From NCBI GenBank assembly GCA_033239005.1, contig BSQZ01000078.1, positions 1,342,542 to 1,406,541 of the forward strand: 64,000 nucleotides of DNA. Reading direction: 5' to 3'. The stretch comes from Lamellibrachia satsuma (Eukaryota; Annelida; Polychaeta; Sabellida; Siboglinidae). Position 1 is the first letter of the stretch; each line of letters starts with the position of its first letter. Below, piece after piece: positions 13,914 through 26,695 of the stretch. Position numbers and translations under genes: made by a program. The notes beneath the pieces were generated by a model, which did not search any database, was not told the origin of the DNA, and saw nothing but the letters and a program-made list of their open reading frames with translations.

Positions 13914-16900
13914 ATGAGTTCAACGACCACGTGTTCAGGACCAAGGCGAGCCACTTTTTTGGTGGATATCGGCTGTGGTCAACCAGCCTGGAGAGGGATG
14001 GGCTCCGCTAGGTTGCAAATCTGCCCTAGACACACCATGATCATGAAAATCAGTTTGAATCACATACCGGATCGGTCGCAGCCCGGGTCAAAAATGACCG
14101 CGCCTCCCGCCGTACATCAGGACGGGGGTGTTAAGTATGCTACTGGTGCCCCTACCAAAAAGATACGTGGAAGAAACGACATCACCATCGGCACATGGAA
14201 CGTCAGGACATTGAGAGCTCCAGAAAAACTAAAAGAACTCACACATGAGATGGAGAGATACAGGTGGAATCTGCTTGGACTCGCCGAGATGCGATGGAAA
14301 AGCTTTGGTGAAACATCGACCGAAGAAGGACACAAGGTGTACTTCAGTAGCAAGAATGACAAACACGAACAAGGCGTTGGGTTTCTTGTTCACAAAGACA
14401 TTGTGAACACTGTCATGGGTTGTCGCCCTATCTCCAGTTGGCTCATCACCATCCGCCTGAAGGCAACTCCCTTCAACATGACAGTCATGCAAGTTTATGC
14501 CCCAACGTCTGATTATGACGACAGTGAGGTGGAAGATTTCTATGGCCAGCTGCAAGAAGTCATAGAGGAAACGCCAAAGAAAGACAATCTTATTGTACTA
14601 GGAAACTGGAATGCAAAAGTGGGAAAGGATGCGCAGACCAACTGGCAAGACACTTGCGGACCTTTCTGCAACGCGGAAACAAATGAGAGAGGTCATAGGC
14701 TCCTTTAATTTGCAATGTACAATGAGCTGATGCTGGCTAACACATTTGGCCCACACAAAACATCTAGAAGATGGACCTGGCACAGCCCAGATGGAAAACA
14801 TCACAATTAGATCGATTACATCTTGGTGAAACGGCGCTTTCACACAGGAGTGAACATTGCCAGGACACGAAGCTTTCCAGGAGCAGATATCGGAAGTGAT
14901 CACGACTTGCTGATGACAACCTTCCACATTCGCCTGAAGAGGATCAGCAAACCAAAGCCAACAAGAATAAAATTTGACATCGAGAAACTTAAGGATCCTG
15001 ATGTAGCAGGAGCATTCAAAGCAATGATAGGTGGGAAATTTGCACCACTTATCATACTGGATGACAAATATACCGACGTGAACTTGCTGACCAACACCTT
15101 CAACAAAATAGTGACCGACACAGCCAGCGAGATCCTTGGAAAACACCGTCGGACAAAGAAACCATGGGTCACAGAAGACGTCCTAGATCTCTGTGACAAA
15201 AGAAGGGAATTGAAAAGGAGAAAATGTGATCCTGAAGGTGCAACAAAATACAGAGAAGTCAACAAGAAGATCAAACAAGATATGAGAAGAGCAAAAGATA
15301 ACTGGATAGCAGAACAGTGCTGTGAAATGGAAGACAGCTTGAGCAAGAACAACAGCAAGAAGGCTTATCAAATAGTGAAAGACCTGACATCAGTGAAGAA
15401 AGGGATAACTACTACTATCCAAGACAAATCAGGGAAATGCCTGACAGAAGAACAGCAGATCCTCAATCGATGGACAGAATACTGCTCAGAACTGTACAGC
15501 CACAACACCAACGGAGACCCAGTAGTACTAAACTGTCCACAGACTACTGAAGAGGACGACTACCCCATTCTTCAGGAAGTAGGAAGTAGAGGCTGCAGTA
15601 AAGTCTCTGAAAAAAGGAGTCAGCTGGAACTGATAACATACCAGCAGAACTGGTTCAAGCTGGGGGAGAAGCCTTGATTACCACACTTACAACAATCTGC
15701 AACAAGATCTGGCAGACAGGAGAATGGCCCACCCCATGGACTCAGTCACTGATCATCACACTTCCCAAGAAAGGCAACCTACAGATGTGCCAAAACTACA
15801 GAACAATCAGCCTCATCAGCCACCCGAGCAAAGTCATGTTGAAGATACTACTCAACAGACTCAAACCCCAGACAAAAGAGATTATCGCTGAAGAACAAGC
15901 GGGTTTTCGAGCAGGACGGAGCACCATTGAACAGATCTTCAACCTTAGAATCCTTTGCGAGAAACACCTTCAACATCAGCAAAGCCTGTATCATGTATTT
16001 ATAGATTTCAAGAAGGCCTTTGATAAGGTATGGCATGCGGCCCTATGGGCAACCATGAGGAAGTACAACATTGGCTCCAAGCTTGTCCGAACCATTGAAC
16101 ACCTATATGACAATGCCACCAGTGCAGTAACCTTCAACAGCAGCATAGGAGACTGGTTTCGAACAACTGTTGGAGTTCGACAAGGATGCCTACTATCACC
16201 AACGCTCTTCAACATTTTTCTGGAAAGGATAATGACTGATGCTTTAGAAAACCATCAAGGCACTGTCAGCATTGGAGGCAGGATAATCACCAACCTTCGT
16301 TTTGCTGACGACATCGACGGCCTAGCAGGAGATGAACAAGAACTAGTCAATTTAGTGGAGCGCCTTGAGAAAACATCTTCATCATACGGCATGGAGATCA
16401 GTGCCGAAAAGACCAAACTGATGACAAACAGCACACAAGGCATCAGCATAGAGGTCAAAGTTAATGGACAGAGACTTGAGGCAGTAACAAGCTTCAGGTA
16501 CTTGGGATCAATTATCACAGATGAGGGTTCCAAACCGGAGATACTTGCCAGGATTGCACAGACAACAGCAGCACTAACAAGGTTGAAACCCTTATGGAAC
16601 GACAGAAACATCACTGTCAGTTCGAAAATAAGGCTGATGCGCTCCCTTGTTATGTCCATCTTTCTGTACGCTTCTGAAACATGGACCCTTTCAGCAGATC
16701 TACAGAAGAGGATACAAGCCATGGAAATGAGATGCTTCCGGAAGATCTTGCACATATCATACAAAGACCATGTTACTAACGATGCTGTCCGTAACAAGAT
16801 CAAACAAGCCATCGGACTATATGACGACCTTCTTACAACAGTTAAGAAGCGTAAACTGAAGTGGTACGGTCATATATCACGATCATCTGGCCTTGCAAAG

Positions 16901-17098
16901 ATTATCTTGCAAGGTACCGTAAGAGGGGGGAGACGAAGAGGTAGACAGAAGAAGAGGTGGGAAGACAACTTCAAAGAGTGGACAGGAATGTAGTTCGCTG
17001 ACTCCCAGAGGGCTGTAGAGAACAGGGAAACGTGGAGAGAGCTGGTTAGAAAGTCATCAATGGTGCCCCAACGATCCTTACGGGTTATGGGAAAGTGA
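13914..17098 (+). pseudogene. RTE-like LINE ORF (APE endonuclease + reverse transcriptase), decayed
   Basis: This is a single-ORF non-LTR retrotransposon of about 3.2 kb. The N-terminal APE-type endonuclease shows GTWNVRTL (residues 93-100), LAEMRW (E124) and VYAPTS. The usual GDxNAK motif reads GNWNAKVG here, replacing the catalytic aspartate with N231. GSDHDLL follows after the breaks. The reverse transcriptase has [21 protein letters not shown] and FADD, and a C-terminal WYGH...GRQKKRW region. Damage: in-frame stops TAA at 14,706 and TAG at 14,808, two frame changes between about 15,580 and 15,640, and a TAG at 16,991 before the natural end at 17,096-17,098. The single ORF and short 3' end suggest the RTE group. 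The clade call is inference. Confidence 0.9.
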
Positions 17099-17284
17099 AG
17101 TGAAGATTCTTATTTGTGTTAAAAAAAGTTCGTAGTGCAAATTATATATACATATGATAATGAGTAGTTAGTAAGTCCACCTCGATCCTCAAAAGAGCCC
17201 CCATCAATTGAGGTTATTAAAATAGACATTGAGGAAAACCCGGGCGATATTGCCTTTGAGAAAGTATTGGGAAATAAGTGTATT

Positions 17285-17570
17285 ATCGTAGCACTACATC
17301 AGCAGCATCAGCGCTATTTGCCGGCGACCACGACGAAGGGTTGGTCATCGGACAGGGATCATCTAACTTGGGTCAAAGGTCTTATTTTTTGTTAGGGGGT
17401 GGTTATCTAGCCAGAGGGGTCAAAGGGTGGACGGGATGGTGGTGGTGGTATCGCCTGATGTCTTAATAGATGTCCACCCCTTACAAAAAAATTACCCGAT
17501 GACCAGCCCTTCGTTCGTCGTCGTGGCAGGCAGCGCTGATGATGCTGGCATAGTGCTGCAGTCGCCATGG
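17285..17570. repeat. Long imperfect inverted repeat (hairpin)
   Basis: The left arm (about 17,285-17,415) is complementary to the right arm (about 17,455-17,570) at roughly three quarters of positions, with a loop of about 40 bp. Matching landmarks are CATCAGCGCT against AGCGCTGATG, GTTGGTCATCGG against CCGATGACCAG, and TTTTTTGTTAGGGGGTGG against CCACCCCTTACAAAAAAA. It sits just after the LINE. It could be a foldback MITE. I found no target duplication. Confidence 0.65.
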
Positions 17571-17588
17571 AGCGCTGTCGTCCAGTGA

Positions 17589-17888
17589 GCGATCATACAC
17601 GTTTTCCCTATACGTTCACTAAGGCAATATGGTCCGGATTTTCCTCAACGAATTCCCTCAGATCAACCAAGGCATGTAGTACACACATTAAAAAAAAAAA
17701 AAAACCGGGGCGATACGCAACAACGGTACAGGGCATTCGGCGACTATCTGTGGTTCCACGACGTTCGAGGAGACGTAGGACGAGACGAACCCACTGGTTA
17801 TATACACCGCGGAGTCTACTTGAACAACGTAAAACACTTCTCGAACGGAGGAACGATCGAGCTCGGGCTAACCACGTATCCCTTGTAA
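17589..17888 (+). other. Protein-like open frame without ATG, unidentified
   Basis: A 100-codon open frame runs from after a TGA at 17,586 to TAA at 17,886-17,888. Its second half (from 17,709) reads like a genuine globular protein, with residues such as YRAFGDYLWFHDVRGDV and TGYIHRGVYLNNVKHFSNGG. The first half crosses a 15-A run (17,690-17,704). No start codon opens the frame, so it may be an exon or a transposon remnant. I do not recognise the family. A longer ATG-started frame, 17,567-17,896, overlaps it but looks less protein-like. Confidence 0.3.
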
Positions 17889-18469
17889 AACCTTAGTAGG
17901 TTTCCTCCCAATATTGGTCTCTCCAATACAATGCTCAGTGTCATGTGTATGGTAATTTTTAACGATGTCGCAATAGCTCAATTTCACTTTGTTCTCCGCC
18001 ATGACGTCTGCCTATCCTCAATTGATCGCCCAGATCAGATTAGCAGCCCCGTTGTAATAACCGGCTTCGGTCCTGATTTTTGCGGTAACACCGACAACAT
18101 GGCCGAACAAGGCATTAGCGCCGTGAAGTGGTGAACGTGTTGTCCGGGTGTACGCCCATAGATGCATCACTAGGTAATGTCAGATGAAAGTCAGTCGATG
18201 CCATCGCGAGAGAACTCCTGAACAGTGCCGTCTACTGATTCGAATCGCCTCGACCTTTCGTTAGATTGAAAATATTGAGCACGATGACCGTGTACAAGAC
18301 GATGACCTGACACAGAAAAACGATCTCCGCCTTTTGACACCCTTTTCCGCAAAGACGGCAGCGACAAGACGGACTATTACTTTGTTTTCCAGTGTCCAGA
18401 CCGTCCGGGGTGTCCAGCTGTTCCTCCGAACGGCCGTGAAGTATACAAACTAGACTCATCCACCGCACC
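17889..18469. other. Unassigned sequence between LINE region and unit copy II
   Basis: This stretch is not repeated elsewhere in the window. A minus-strand frame of 79 codons (18,232-18,471) includes a Cys-rich SCRCRLCGKGCQKAE stretch followed by a hydrophobic segment. It has no family resemblance I can name, and I do not call it a gene. Confidence 0.3.
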
Positions 18470-19589
18470 AAGAAATGCTAATTAATTTTGAACATTTAGA
18501 CTACTGAGTGAAAATTGGATTATAACATTGACGAAAATGTTGTAATATGCTTTGATAAACATTCAAACATTGATGGTTATTTATTTAGCGTTTATTGTTC
18601 GTTCTTTAAACTATACAATACATCATCACTCATACGATTTTATAACATTCACTTCATATCTACAACATGTGTGAACACATCCACTACTTAATTACATACA
18701 GACGAAATGATACATATTCAATATTAATTGATGATCAGAACAAAATATTAATTAATCATCAATTATTGAACAGATTTTCAATATCACAAAAATGTATCCT
18801 CATGTTTCATTCCATCGATAACAAATTATTGTCGTAAAGGAGTTTACTTAAATCGGATGACCTTAATTTAATTTAACTGTATTTATTATATTAATTATTC
18901 AACGCATACTTTTAGTTGCATTGCCCTTAATTTAATTTATTAATGTTTGATTTTACATCCGGCCCGCCCACCTAAAGACGTGAACATTTGCAAATGAAGT
19001 GATTTTCAGGGGTTTGGCTTGTTAAATTGATCTACATCCCTAACTCATTATATTATATTGCACATTCGTTTGTAAGTAAACTCAGTCAAGCCAATAACAC
19101 TGAAAATAAAAAAACATCGTAAAATAAAATATGCATAAAGTGGGAGAATGAGATTATGTTTGAAAAGTGACCAAAAGGCGGGAGATCTTTAGATGTATCG
19201 AGATACTTGGAAGGTCGTTGTTGCAATTAGTTATACTTATTACGTTAACCATAGAAAAGCGCCGTTGCTAAAAATTGATTGCCATTTGTATTTACTGCGC
19301 ACTCGTCTTTCAAATACCTAACAAATCATCCAGTGGAACAACTACGTAGGCAAACAAAATGCCGCGGCAGAAATTCGTGCGAGCACGCTTGTAGTCAAGG
19401 CGGTGAATGTCAGTAGAAGCGTAGACATTTCGCCACGTAGTGTCCCCAGAAGAGAAAAGGTTTTGGATTCCAGGACCATTTATAGATAGGTTGAGCAGAT
19501 GGACTGCATAACGTTTCCTGGACCTTTATTTGTGATGGAGATGACGCTACTGAAGTAGCATCATGCATGCATGCGAGTGTTTGAGAATG

Positions 19590-19641
<52 letters not shown>

Positions 19642-20090
19642 CGTGCGTACGTTCGTGCATGTTGCGCGCTTCATTCTCAAAGTTGTAACACGCAGGAGGC
19701 ACATTCATCGTGAGCAATTCATGCTGGTTTATAATTAATAATATAATGACACAAATGTCTCTACACCGACAGCGAACAATTTAGTTCGGAACTCGAGTGA
19801 TTTTAAGATAGCAAACCCTAAATGTTTAGCACGACACTACATTCGCAAATTTCATGTCTATAGAGATGAATAATAAATTAACAGTTCGGCCAACATTTAC
19901 TGAAATAACATGACTCCTTTTGGACAAAATGTGGTTTCAATATCAGTTTTTACTAAGTTTGCTGCTGTCGTAGCTGTTACTATGTCAGATAATAAAAAAT
20001 GTGCATGCGAACCGCTTTAATATTTTAGTATTTTCATAGAGATAAATAATAAATGAACAATTCAACCAGGTTTAACAAAACTTTTTGGTT
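18470..20090 (+). repeat. Composite repeat unit, copy II (M3-M4-M5, part M6)
   Basis: It starts abruptly at the M3 sequence that also begins at about 3,556 and 42,155. It runs through M4 (19,020-19,560), the GT array and one CAGGAG sub-repeat (19,693). At about 19,770 it jumps to the sequence matching 5,505 in copy I, which implies a deletion of about 1.15 kb. No gene is seen. Confidence 0.8.
19591..19640 (+). repeat. (GT)25 microsatellite
   Basis: A perfect GT array at the conserved M5 position, after the ATGCATGCATGCGAGTGT anchor. Confidence 0.97.
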
Positions 20091-20760
20091 AAATATTTAA
20101 TCATTTTTTTTCGAAATTTAGATGTTTTTCCTTGATTTAATAAATTACATTAAAAAACAATTTTGCTATGCATATTTGACATAAATGTATTAACATAACA
20201 AAGTGCAATATTCCTGCAAGTTGCATAGTTGAATAGTAAATCAATCTTGTGTCATGATTGATTATGACCAGAGCACAATATTTTGCTAATTTTGCTGGTG
20301 ACGTAGCTGTTACATTGTCAGATATTGCATATATTTACTTGGGAGCCCCAACATGTTTTATGTATTTTCATGGAGATAAATTATAAATGAAAAACTTAGC
20401 TAAGTTTTGCTAAAGTCAAGTATTGAATGTTGTCGAAATTGAACTAAAACGTGTTTTTTCCGGTACTTGATAAATTACATAAAATAAAAATGATGTTTTT
20501 ATCAAGTGATTTTGACATATTATGCTTTCTATAATATGAACATATCAAATTACAATATACCTGCAAGTTTTATATTTGAATAGTAAGTATATCTCATGTT
20601 ATGACTGATTATGATTAGAGTACAGTATTTTGCTAATATTACTGGTGACGTAGCTGATACTATGTCAGATATTTCAAAAATTTGCACGGGACCACCAACG
20701 TTTTTCGTCTTTTTGGGCTTTTTGGGTCTAATGTATTTCATATAACCTCCAAAATTTCAA
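19925..20760 (+). repeat. About 345-bp tandem repeat, two and a half diverged copies
   Basis: A block containing TTTGCTAA...GACGTAGCTG(T/A)TAC...TGTCAGATA followed by ATTTTCATGGAGATAAAT recurs near 19,950, 20,290 and 20,635. The first member is the same sequence as M6 at 5,660-5,800 and 9,545-9,690, where it is single. This is a local satellite-like expansion of part of M6. Confidence 0.6.
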
Positions 20761-21698
<938 letters not shown>

Positions 21699-21857
21699 GC
21701 TATGGTAGAATACTGATGAGATGTTGGACTATATTACAAGACCGCGCGGTGAATGGTTACAGAACTAAAAACAATAATAGTCCCGTAGCGCTGCGGGGCC
21801 CAACGGTGGTCATACATCGCATGCGACCGAACTTTTTATAATATATTACGCGGATCT

Positions 21858-21932
21858 CGACAGTTGGGAATGGCTCCTAACACGACAGTTGGGAATGGCC
21901 CCTAACACGACAGTTGGGAATGGCCCCTAACA
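21858..21932 (+). repeat. 25-bp tandem repeat, three copies
   Basis: The unit CGACAGTTGGGAATGGCCCC plus TAACA starts at 21,858, 21,883 and 21,908. The first copy has one substitution. It abuts a CAGGAGACACATTC sub-repeat at 21,931. Confidence 0.9.
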
Positions 21933-22081
21933 GGAGACACATTCGTTGGGAGCAAGTCATCCTGGTTAATAAATAATAATAGTACAAACGCTGCGGCAGC
22001 ATCGCTTTGTACACGTGTTTAAAAAGATGCATTATTATCCCGACCTTCATGTGGATAATTCAAGCGGGGATGTCTCCAAAG
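21931..22081 (+). repeat. M5/M6 sub-repeat (CAGGAGACACATTC block), isolated copy
   Basis: It matches 5,062-5,240 and 8,947-9,120, including the GATAATTCAAGCGG and GATGTCTCCAA landmarks. It is one of at least eight such blocks, with anchors at 4,268, 5,062, 8,150, 8,947, 19,693, 21,931, 49,950 and 51,493. Confidence 0.75.
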
Positions 22082-22173
22082 CGACCGGGAGGTGGTTATT
22101 CCGGCGAACGGGAGGTGGTAATGCCGGCGACAGGGAGGTGGTAATGCCGGCGACCGGGAAGTGGTAATGCCGT
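22082..22173 (+). repeat. 23-bp tandem repeat, four copies
   Basis: The unit CGACCGGGAGGTGGTAATGC plus CGG starts at 22,082, 22,105, 22,128 and 22,151. The single ancestral copy, CGGGACGCGGTAATGATG, is still visible in unit I near 5,220, so this is a local expansion. Confidence 0.9.
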
Positions 22174-22979
22174 CAAGCAAACATCAAAGGTATACTATTT
22201 TTTACGTATTACTTACGCACTATTTTGTAAGGAGAAACAATAGCATACCATGTTATATTTGAATACTAAGACATGTATGTTGAACCAAAGAATCGTTACT
22301 TCTAATGTGTGGAGATGTGTGAGTGCAACATTAGTTGTAATGTGTGCCGTCTATCCTCGTATGACATATAGCAAAAGCAATAGAAATGTCTCAACATAAT
22401 TATATGTGTTCGTGCAGGTAATACAAATAATACATATACAAATGGTTATTTAGCAAAACGTAATGTTTTATTGAAATTTTCCATTGTACTTTTCCCCATA
22501 GCTATTGTTGCTTTAGCCATGGAACGACCGTGTTATTTTATGCAGCCATTACCCATGACGTAACGTGTGATATCGATGTTAGGTATGTTCCATGGTGGTA
22601 TTGCTACCTTAAGTAATCTAAGCTACCTTACATGGGTTTATCACTCTAAGATAGCATTATAATATTGATAATAATGTTATGCATTATAATAAGATCCTAC
22701 ATTAAAACCCATCCGTTTTAAAAGTGTCGGTCATAAATTGTTCATGGTGCCCATTCAAATGTTGCTCCCATTTTATTGTTCTAACATAACGGTATTGCAC
22801 CTTTTTATGTTTCGGTCGTATGTGTTATATGATGCTTCTACAATCGAAAACAGCATGTTGGTAATCCCATCTTTCCACCATGATAATCATTATTCATTTG
22901 TACTCCCTCCATCATTCCGCATCCTGACAACACGACACATGCTGTACTCCAGGTTGGCAACTGTTGTGTGTTATGTCAC
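22174..22979. other. Diverged module N, no gene
   Basis: It is AT-rich sequence. Parts resemble the module at 50,190-50,370 (landmarks TTGCTACCTT and AAGATCC(T/C)AC). A 96-codon open frame at 22,738-23,028 runs across the boundary into repeat sequence and is not convincing. Confidence 0.4.
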
Positions 22980-23414
22980 AAATATATGTTGTGCTAAGAG
23001 AGTCTACAAAGCAGCTACTAGAATCTGATGTAAGTGAACTGTTTCAGATTGAAGCCTATGATACGTGTTGCATATATAACTTTTGCCACATGGGTTGCTA
23101 TTTGTAGAGAAGTCGATATAATATTGTTATGATGTCGACTTAATTGAGAGACAGAGCAGCGATGACATACATCAGTGTTGTCATGAAACCATTTAATATC
23201 AAAATTCAGACGTGTGGTAGAGTTGACACTAATACCAACTTCATGGCAAGTAAAGATATATCATGTTCAACAAGACCACATTGTAGCGGGCAGCCACATA
23301 TCTATATGACTCTACTGAATCCACTTGACAATCGGTTTTCCAACATAGCTTCCTAACAAAAGACCACTTCCACATAAATAAATATTACAGCGTTTTGTCA
23401 TTCTTTTGATCGCT
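22980..23414 (+). repeat. M6 fragment
   Basis: It matches unit I at about 5,820-6,250 and 9,710-10,130, including AGACAGAGCAGCGA and ATGAAACCATTT. It is cut on the right by the foldback-like element starting at 23,415. Confidence 0.8.
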
Positions 23415-23482
23415 TGTTACAACAATCGACCGGTAATGTAATAAATCGACCGGTAATGTAATAAATCGACCAATAATGTAAT

Positions 23483-23780
23483 AAAAATGATGATGATAAT
23501 CATTATGATGAGGATGATGTTAATAATGATGATGTAGAAGGTGACGATGAGGATGATAAACGATTATGATGATAACAATTAAGGGGTCATCGTAGTGACG
23601 ATTATAATGATGATGATAATCATGACGATGATGACACTAATAATAACGATAACGGCGGTGATGATGAGGGTGATAAATGGTTACGATGATAATGAGGAAG
23701 AAGATGAAGACAATTAAGCGGTCTTAGTGATGATGATGATGATGATGATGATGACGTAGATAAAGACAATGAGGGTTATC
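23483..23780 (+). repeat. Imperfect (GAT)n tract
   Basis: GAT/GATG-rich imperfect trinucleotide repeat just inside the left end of the foldback-like element. An acidic Asp/Glu frame on the minus strand (23,714-23,902) comes only from this low complexity. Confidence 0.85.
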
Positions 23781-24049
23781 ATTATTACGATTGTGAGGAC
23801 GAAGACACTAACATCCTCAGCCTCATCATCATGCTCCTCTTCCTCATCGTCACCATCATCTTCATGTTCACCCTTATAACGGCTAGCCATTCTGACATCC
23901 ACTCGATATTCACAAACGTATGATTAACATAGGAATCTCAGAACGAGTGAGCCGCGTGTTTTCTGGGAGGACATATGGAATGCCGTTCATATAACCAGGT
24001 AACGCACGGCAGTAACTACATGTTGGCAAACAATAGAACCGAGTCAGAC

Positions 24050-25050
24050 AGGGTGGTAAGGAAGAAGTGGAGTCATTAAAAAGGGTCACCTCAACAAATG
24101 AAAGAGGTAATCTATACTCAATTACGGGATCATCTCAAACAATTGTTTAAGGGATAATTAAAAGTGCTTAAAAAAGAAATACCTGATCATCATTTGATGA
24201 AATTAAGGGGTCATATCAAACAACTTAGGGGAAATCTCACAATGCAATATGATATTATATTAGAAACTTAAGTTTAATCGTAAAAATAATAAAATAAGGG
24301 ATCAGCTGAAACAATTAAGGGGTTATCTCCAAAATTAAAGTGAAGGGAAATTCCAGTCGACTAAAATGTTCATCTATATAATTAAAAGGCACCTAAAGTA
24401 AATTTTAAATATGACTAAATTTTTGGGATTTTATAAAAAATAAGTTAAAGGATAATTTTAAAAGGAGACATTAAGGGGTCATTTAATAATGAACTAGCTG
24501 GTCATCTCAAAACATTATGGGGTCATCTCATAAAATCAAGTGGTCGTCTCGAAATTTTTTTGATACATTAAGGGGTCATCTCATAAAATTAATGGGTCTT
24601 CTCAAAAAGTTAAATTGTCATAAAATATGTTAGAAGTAATTAAAAAGTTAACTAGCTGATCGTCTCAACAAATTAAGCGATCATTTCACAAATTAAGTGT
24701 CTTCTCAAAAAAGTTCAGGAATCATATTAAACAGTGCAATTAGTAATTACAAATCAACCAGCTGATCATCTCAATAAACTAAGGGATAATTTCATAAAAT
24801 AATGGGTTCTTCCCAAACCAGGTAAAGATCATTTAAAAAAACAAGGTTCATTAAAAAACTGATCTAGCTGATCGGTATAAAATGAAGCGGTAACTTCATA
24901 TAATTAAGGGACACCTAAACATGTAAGGATTCATAGCAAAACTCAAGGGGTCATCAAACAAATTACGGGATCACATCGAAAATGTAAATGGTTATCTCAA
25001 ATAATTTAAACGGATTTTTTAAATAAATAAGGAATCATTTTAAAATGTAA
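24050..25050 (+). repeat. Degenerate short tandem series around GGGGTCATCTCA
   Basis: The motif ATTAAGGGGTCATCTCAAA and close variants recur every few tens of bases through this AT-rich kilobase. Copies vary in length and have drifted. It forms the interior of the foldback-like element. Confidence 0.7.
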
Positions 25051-25051
25051 G

Positions 25052-25403
25052 GGTCATTATTACATTATCGGTCGATTATTACATTACCGGTCGATTTATT
25101 ACATTATCTGTCGATTATTACATTACCGGTCGATTATTACATTACCGGTTGATTTATTACATTAATGGTCGATTTATTACATAGCCGGTCGATTATTATA
25201 TTACCAGGTCGATTTATTACATTATCGGTCGATTTATTACATTACCGGTCGATGTATTACATTACCGGTCGATTGTTACATTACCGGTCGATTTATTACA
25301 TTATCGGTCGATTTATTACATTACCGGTCGATTTATTACATCACCAGTGGACTATTACATTACTGGTCGACTATTACATTACTGGTCGACTATTACATTA
25401 CTG
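25052..25403 (+). repeat. 19-20 bp minisatellite, about 18 copies
   Basis: Units of the form TTATTACATTACCGGTCGA, some with an extra T. Variation is concentrated in the ACCGGT core. It is the reverse complement of the short array at 23,424-23,482. Confidence 0.93.
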
Positions 25404-25697
25404 GTTGTAACATGCGGACATAACTGATATCACAACATCCGGATGGGTGACACACTATGTGTGCAGACACACAAACACACACGCACGCACAAATGCACGC
25501 ACGCACACAAACACGAAAAGCATTGATTTTACCATATATACATGTATATGCTTATTACATATACGTGTGTGTGCTAACAGAAATGATATCACAACGTCCG
25601 GGGGTGACACACTGTGTGCAAGTGTGTGTACTTGTCTGATATTATCAAACAAGTACACATATCCACAGACATCCGGACGCATGCACGCACGCACGCA

Positions 25698-25737
<40 letters not shown>
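25698..25737 (+). repeat. (AC)n microsatellite
   Basis: A 40-bp AC array at the same M1 position as 237-336. Confidence 0.95.
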
Positions 25738-25741
<4 letters not shown>

Positions 25742-26577
25742 AATTCCCACTAGCCTCTTCATGTTTGCCACTGTTGTCTAAACAGTTCTCGGTTCTATCT
25801 AACTTCAACTTCAACTGCTACTGGTATTGTCGCCGGTCACGCCTGACAGAACAATGCAGCCAGTGTCTAGCGTTTCATTGGGCAACGAGTCATTCACATA
25901 TGACATATGTTAATTAATGTCCTAAGAAGTGTAATTTGTAAAAAAAATTCCCCTACATCCGTCATCACGTTTTTGCATTGGGAACTGATTGTGTCGTTGT
26001 ATGTAGATGGCGCGTACATCATCATTTCGACGAGTAGAAACGCATCAGCCATATAACACTGCGTGACACAAGTGTATACATATATGTTATAATGACATTT
26101 GTTTTGCAAGTTTGGAATTACTTGATGTACTCGAAACAGGAAAATACTGAGCACATACAAAAACTGAAATACCATCTGTTTCGTGTGTTTTTTCTTTTTC
26201 AAGCACGTTAGGGGATCGTAGTGGAATAATTTATTACAACGAAATAGGCGTCTCTCTCAAGTTGTCAGACAGACGGGTTTTTCTTTCAAAGGTGTGAGGT
26301 AATGGATGATTTGCTGATGGTGGGGGGCCGACTACCTAAGAAAATAGATGCGATGAAACAGCTAAACCGTAGAAAAATGGGCAGACCGTAAGTGAGATGG
26401 GGAGACTGCGTAAAGAGGCATGTGAGGAACGCGGAGGAGGACGACACGTTGAGGGGAAGATAGCTGTTACGGAGAAGTGGAAAGTGATAAGTCCCCAGTA
26501 CAGAACATAGATAGGCTTCGTGGATTGTCATTCTTTTGTTTTCACGGAGCTTGATTTGTTTTGCAGGTGTCGTGGCT

Positions 26578-26695
26578 GTTTGTGCGTGTGTGTTTATGTG
26601 CATGGTATGTGTTTGTGTGTGTGCTTGCGTGTGCTTTTGCGTTTGCGTTTGCGTGTGCGTGTGCGTGTGCGTGTGCGTGTGCGTGTGCGTTTGTA
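26578..26695 (+). repeat. GT/GTGC-rich imperfect array
   Basis: Alternating GTGTGC, GTTTGC and GT units. Equivalent GT-rich stretches in other M1 copies lie at 713-785 and 46,300-46,375. Confidence 0.85.

Larger units (their letters stand above)
23415..25412. mobile_element. Foldback-like element with inverted minisatellite ends (about 2.0 kb)
   Basis: The outermost 9 bases are inverted: TGTTACAAC at 23,415-23,423 and GTTGTAACA at 25,404-25,412. Just inside the left end are about three copies of ATCGACCGGTAATGTAATAA (to about 23,482). Inside the right end are about 18 copies of the reverse complement (25,052-25,403). The interior holds a GAT-rich tract and a long degenerate series containing AAGGGGTCATCTCA. 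No transposase is encoded. Inverted tandem-repeat ends are known for Foldback-type elements. Assignment to such a class is inference, and no target duplication is clear. Confidence 0.6.
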
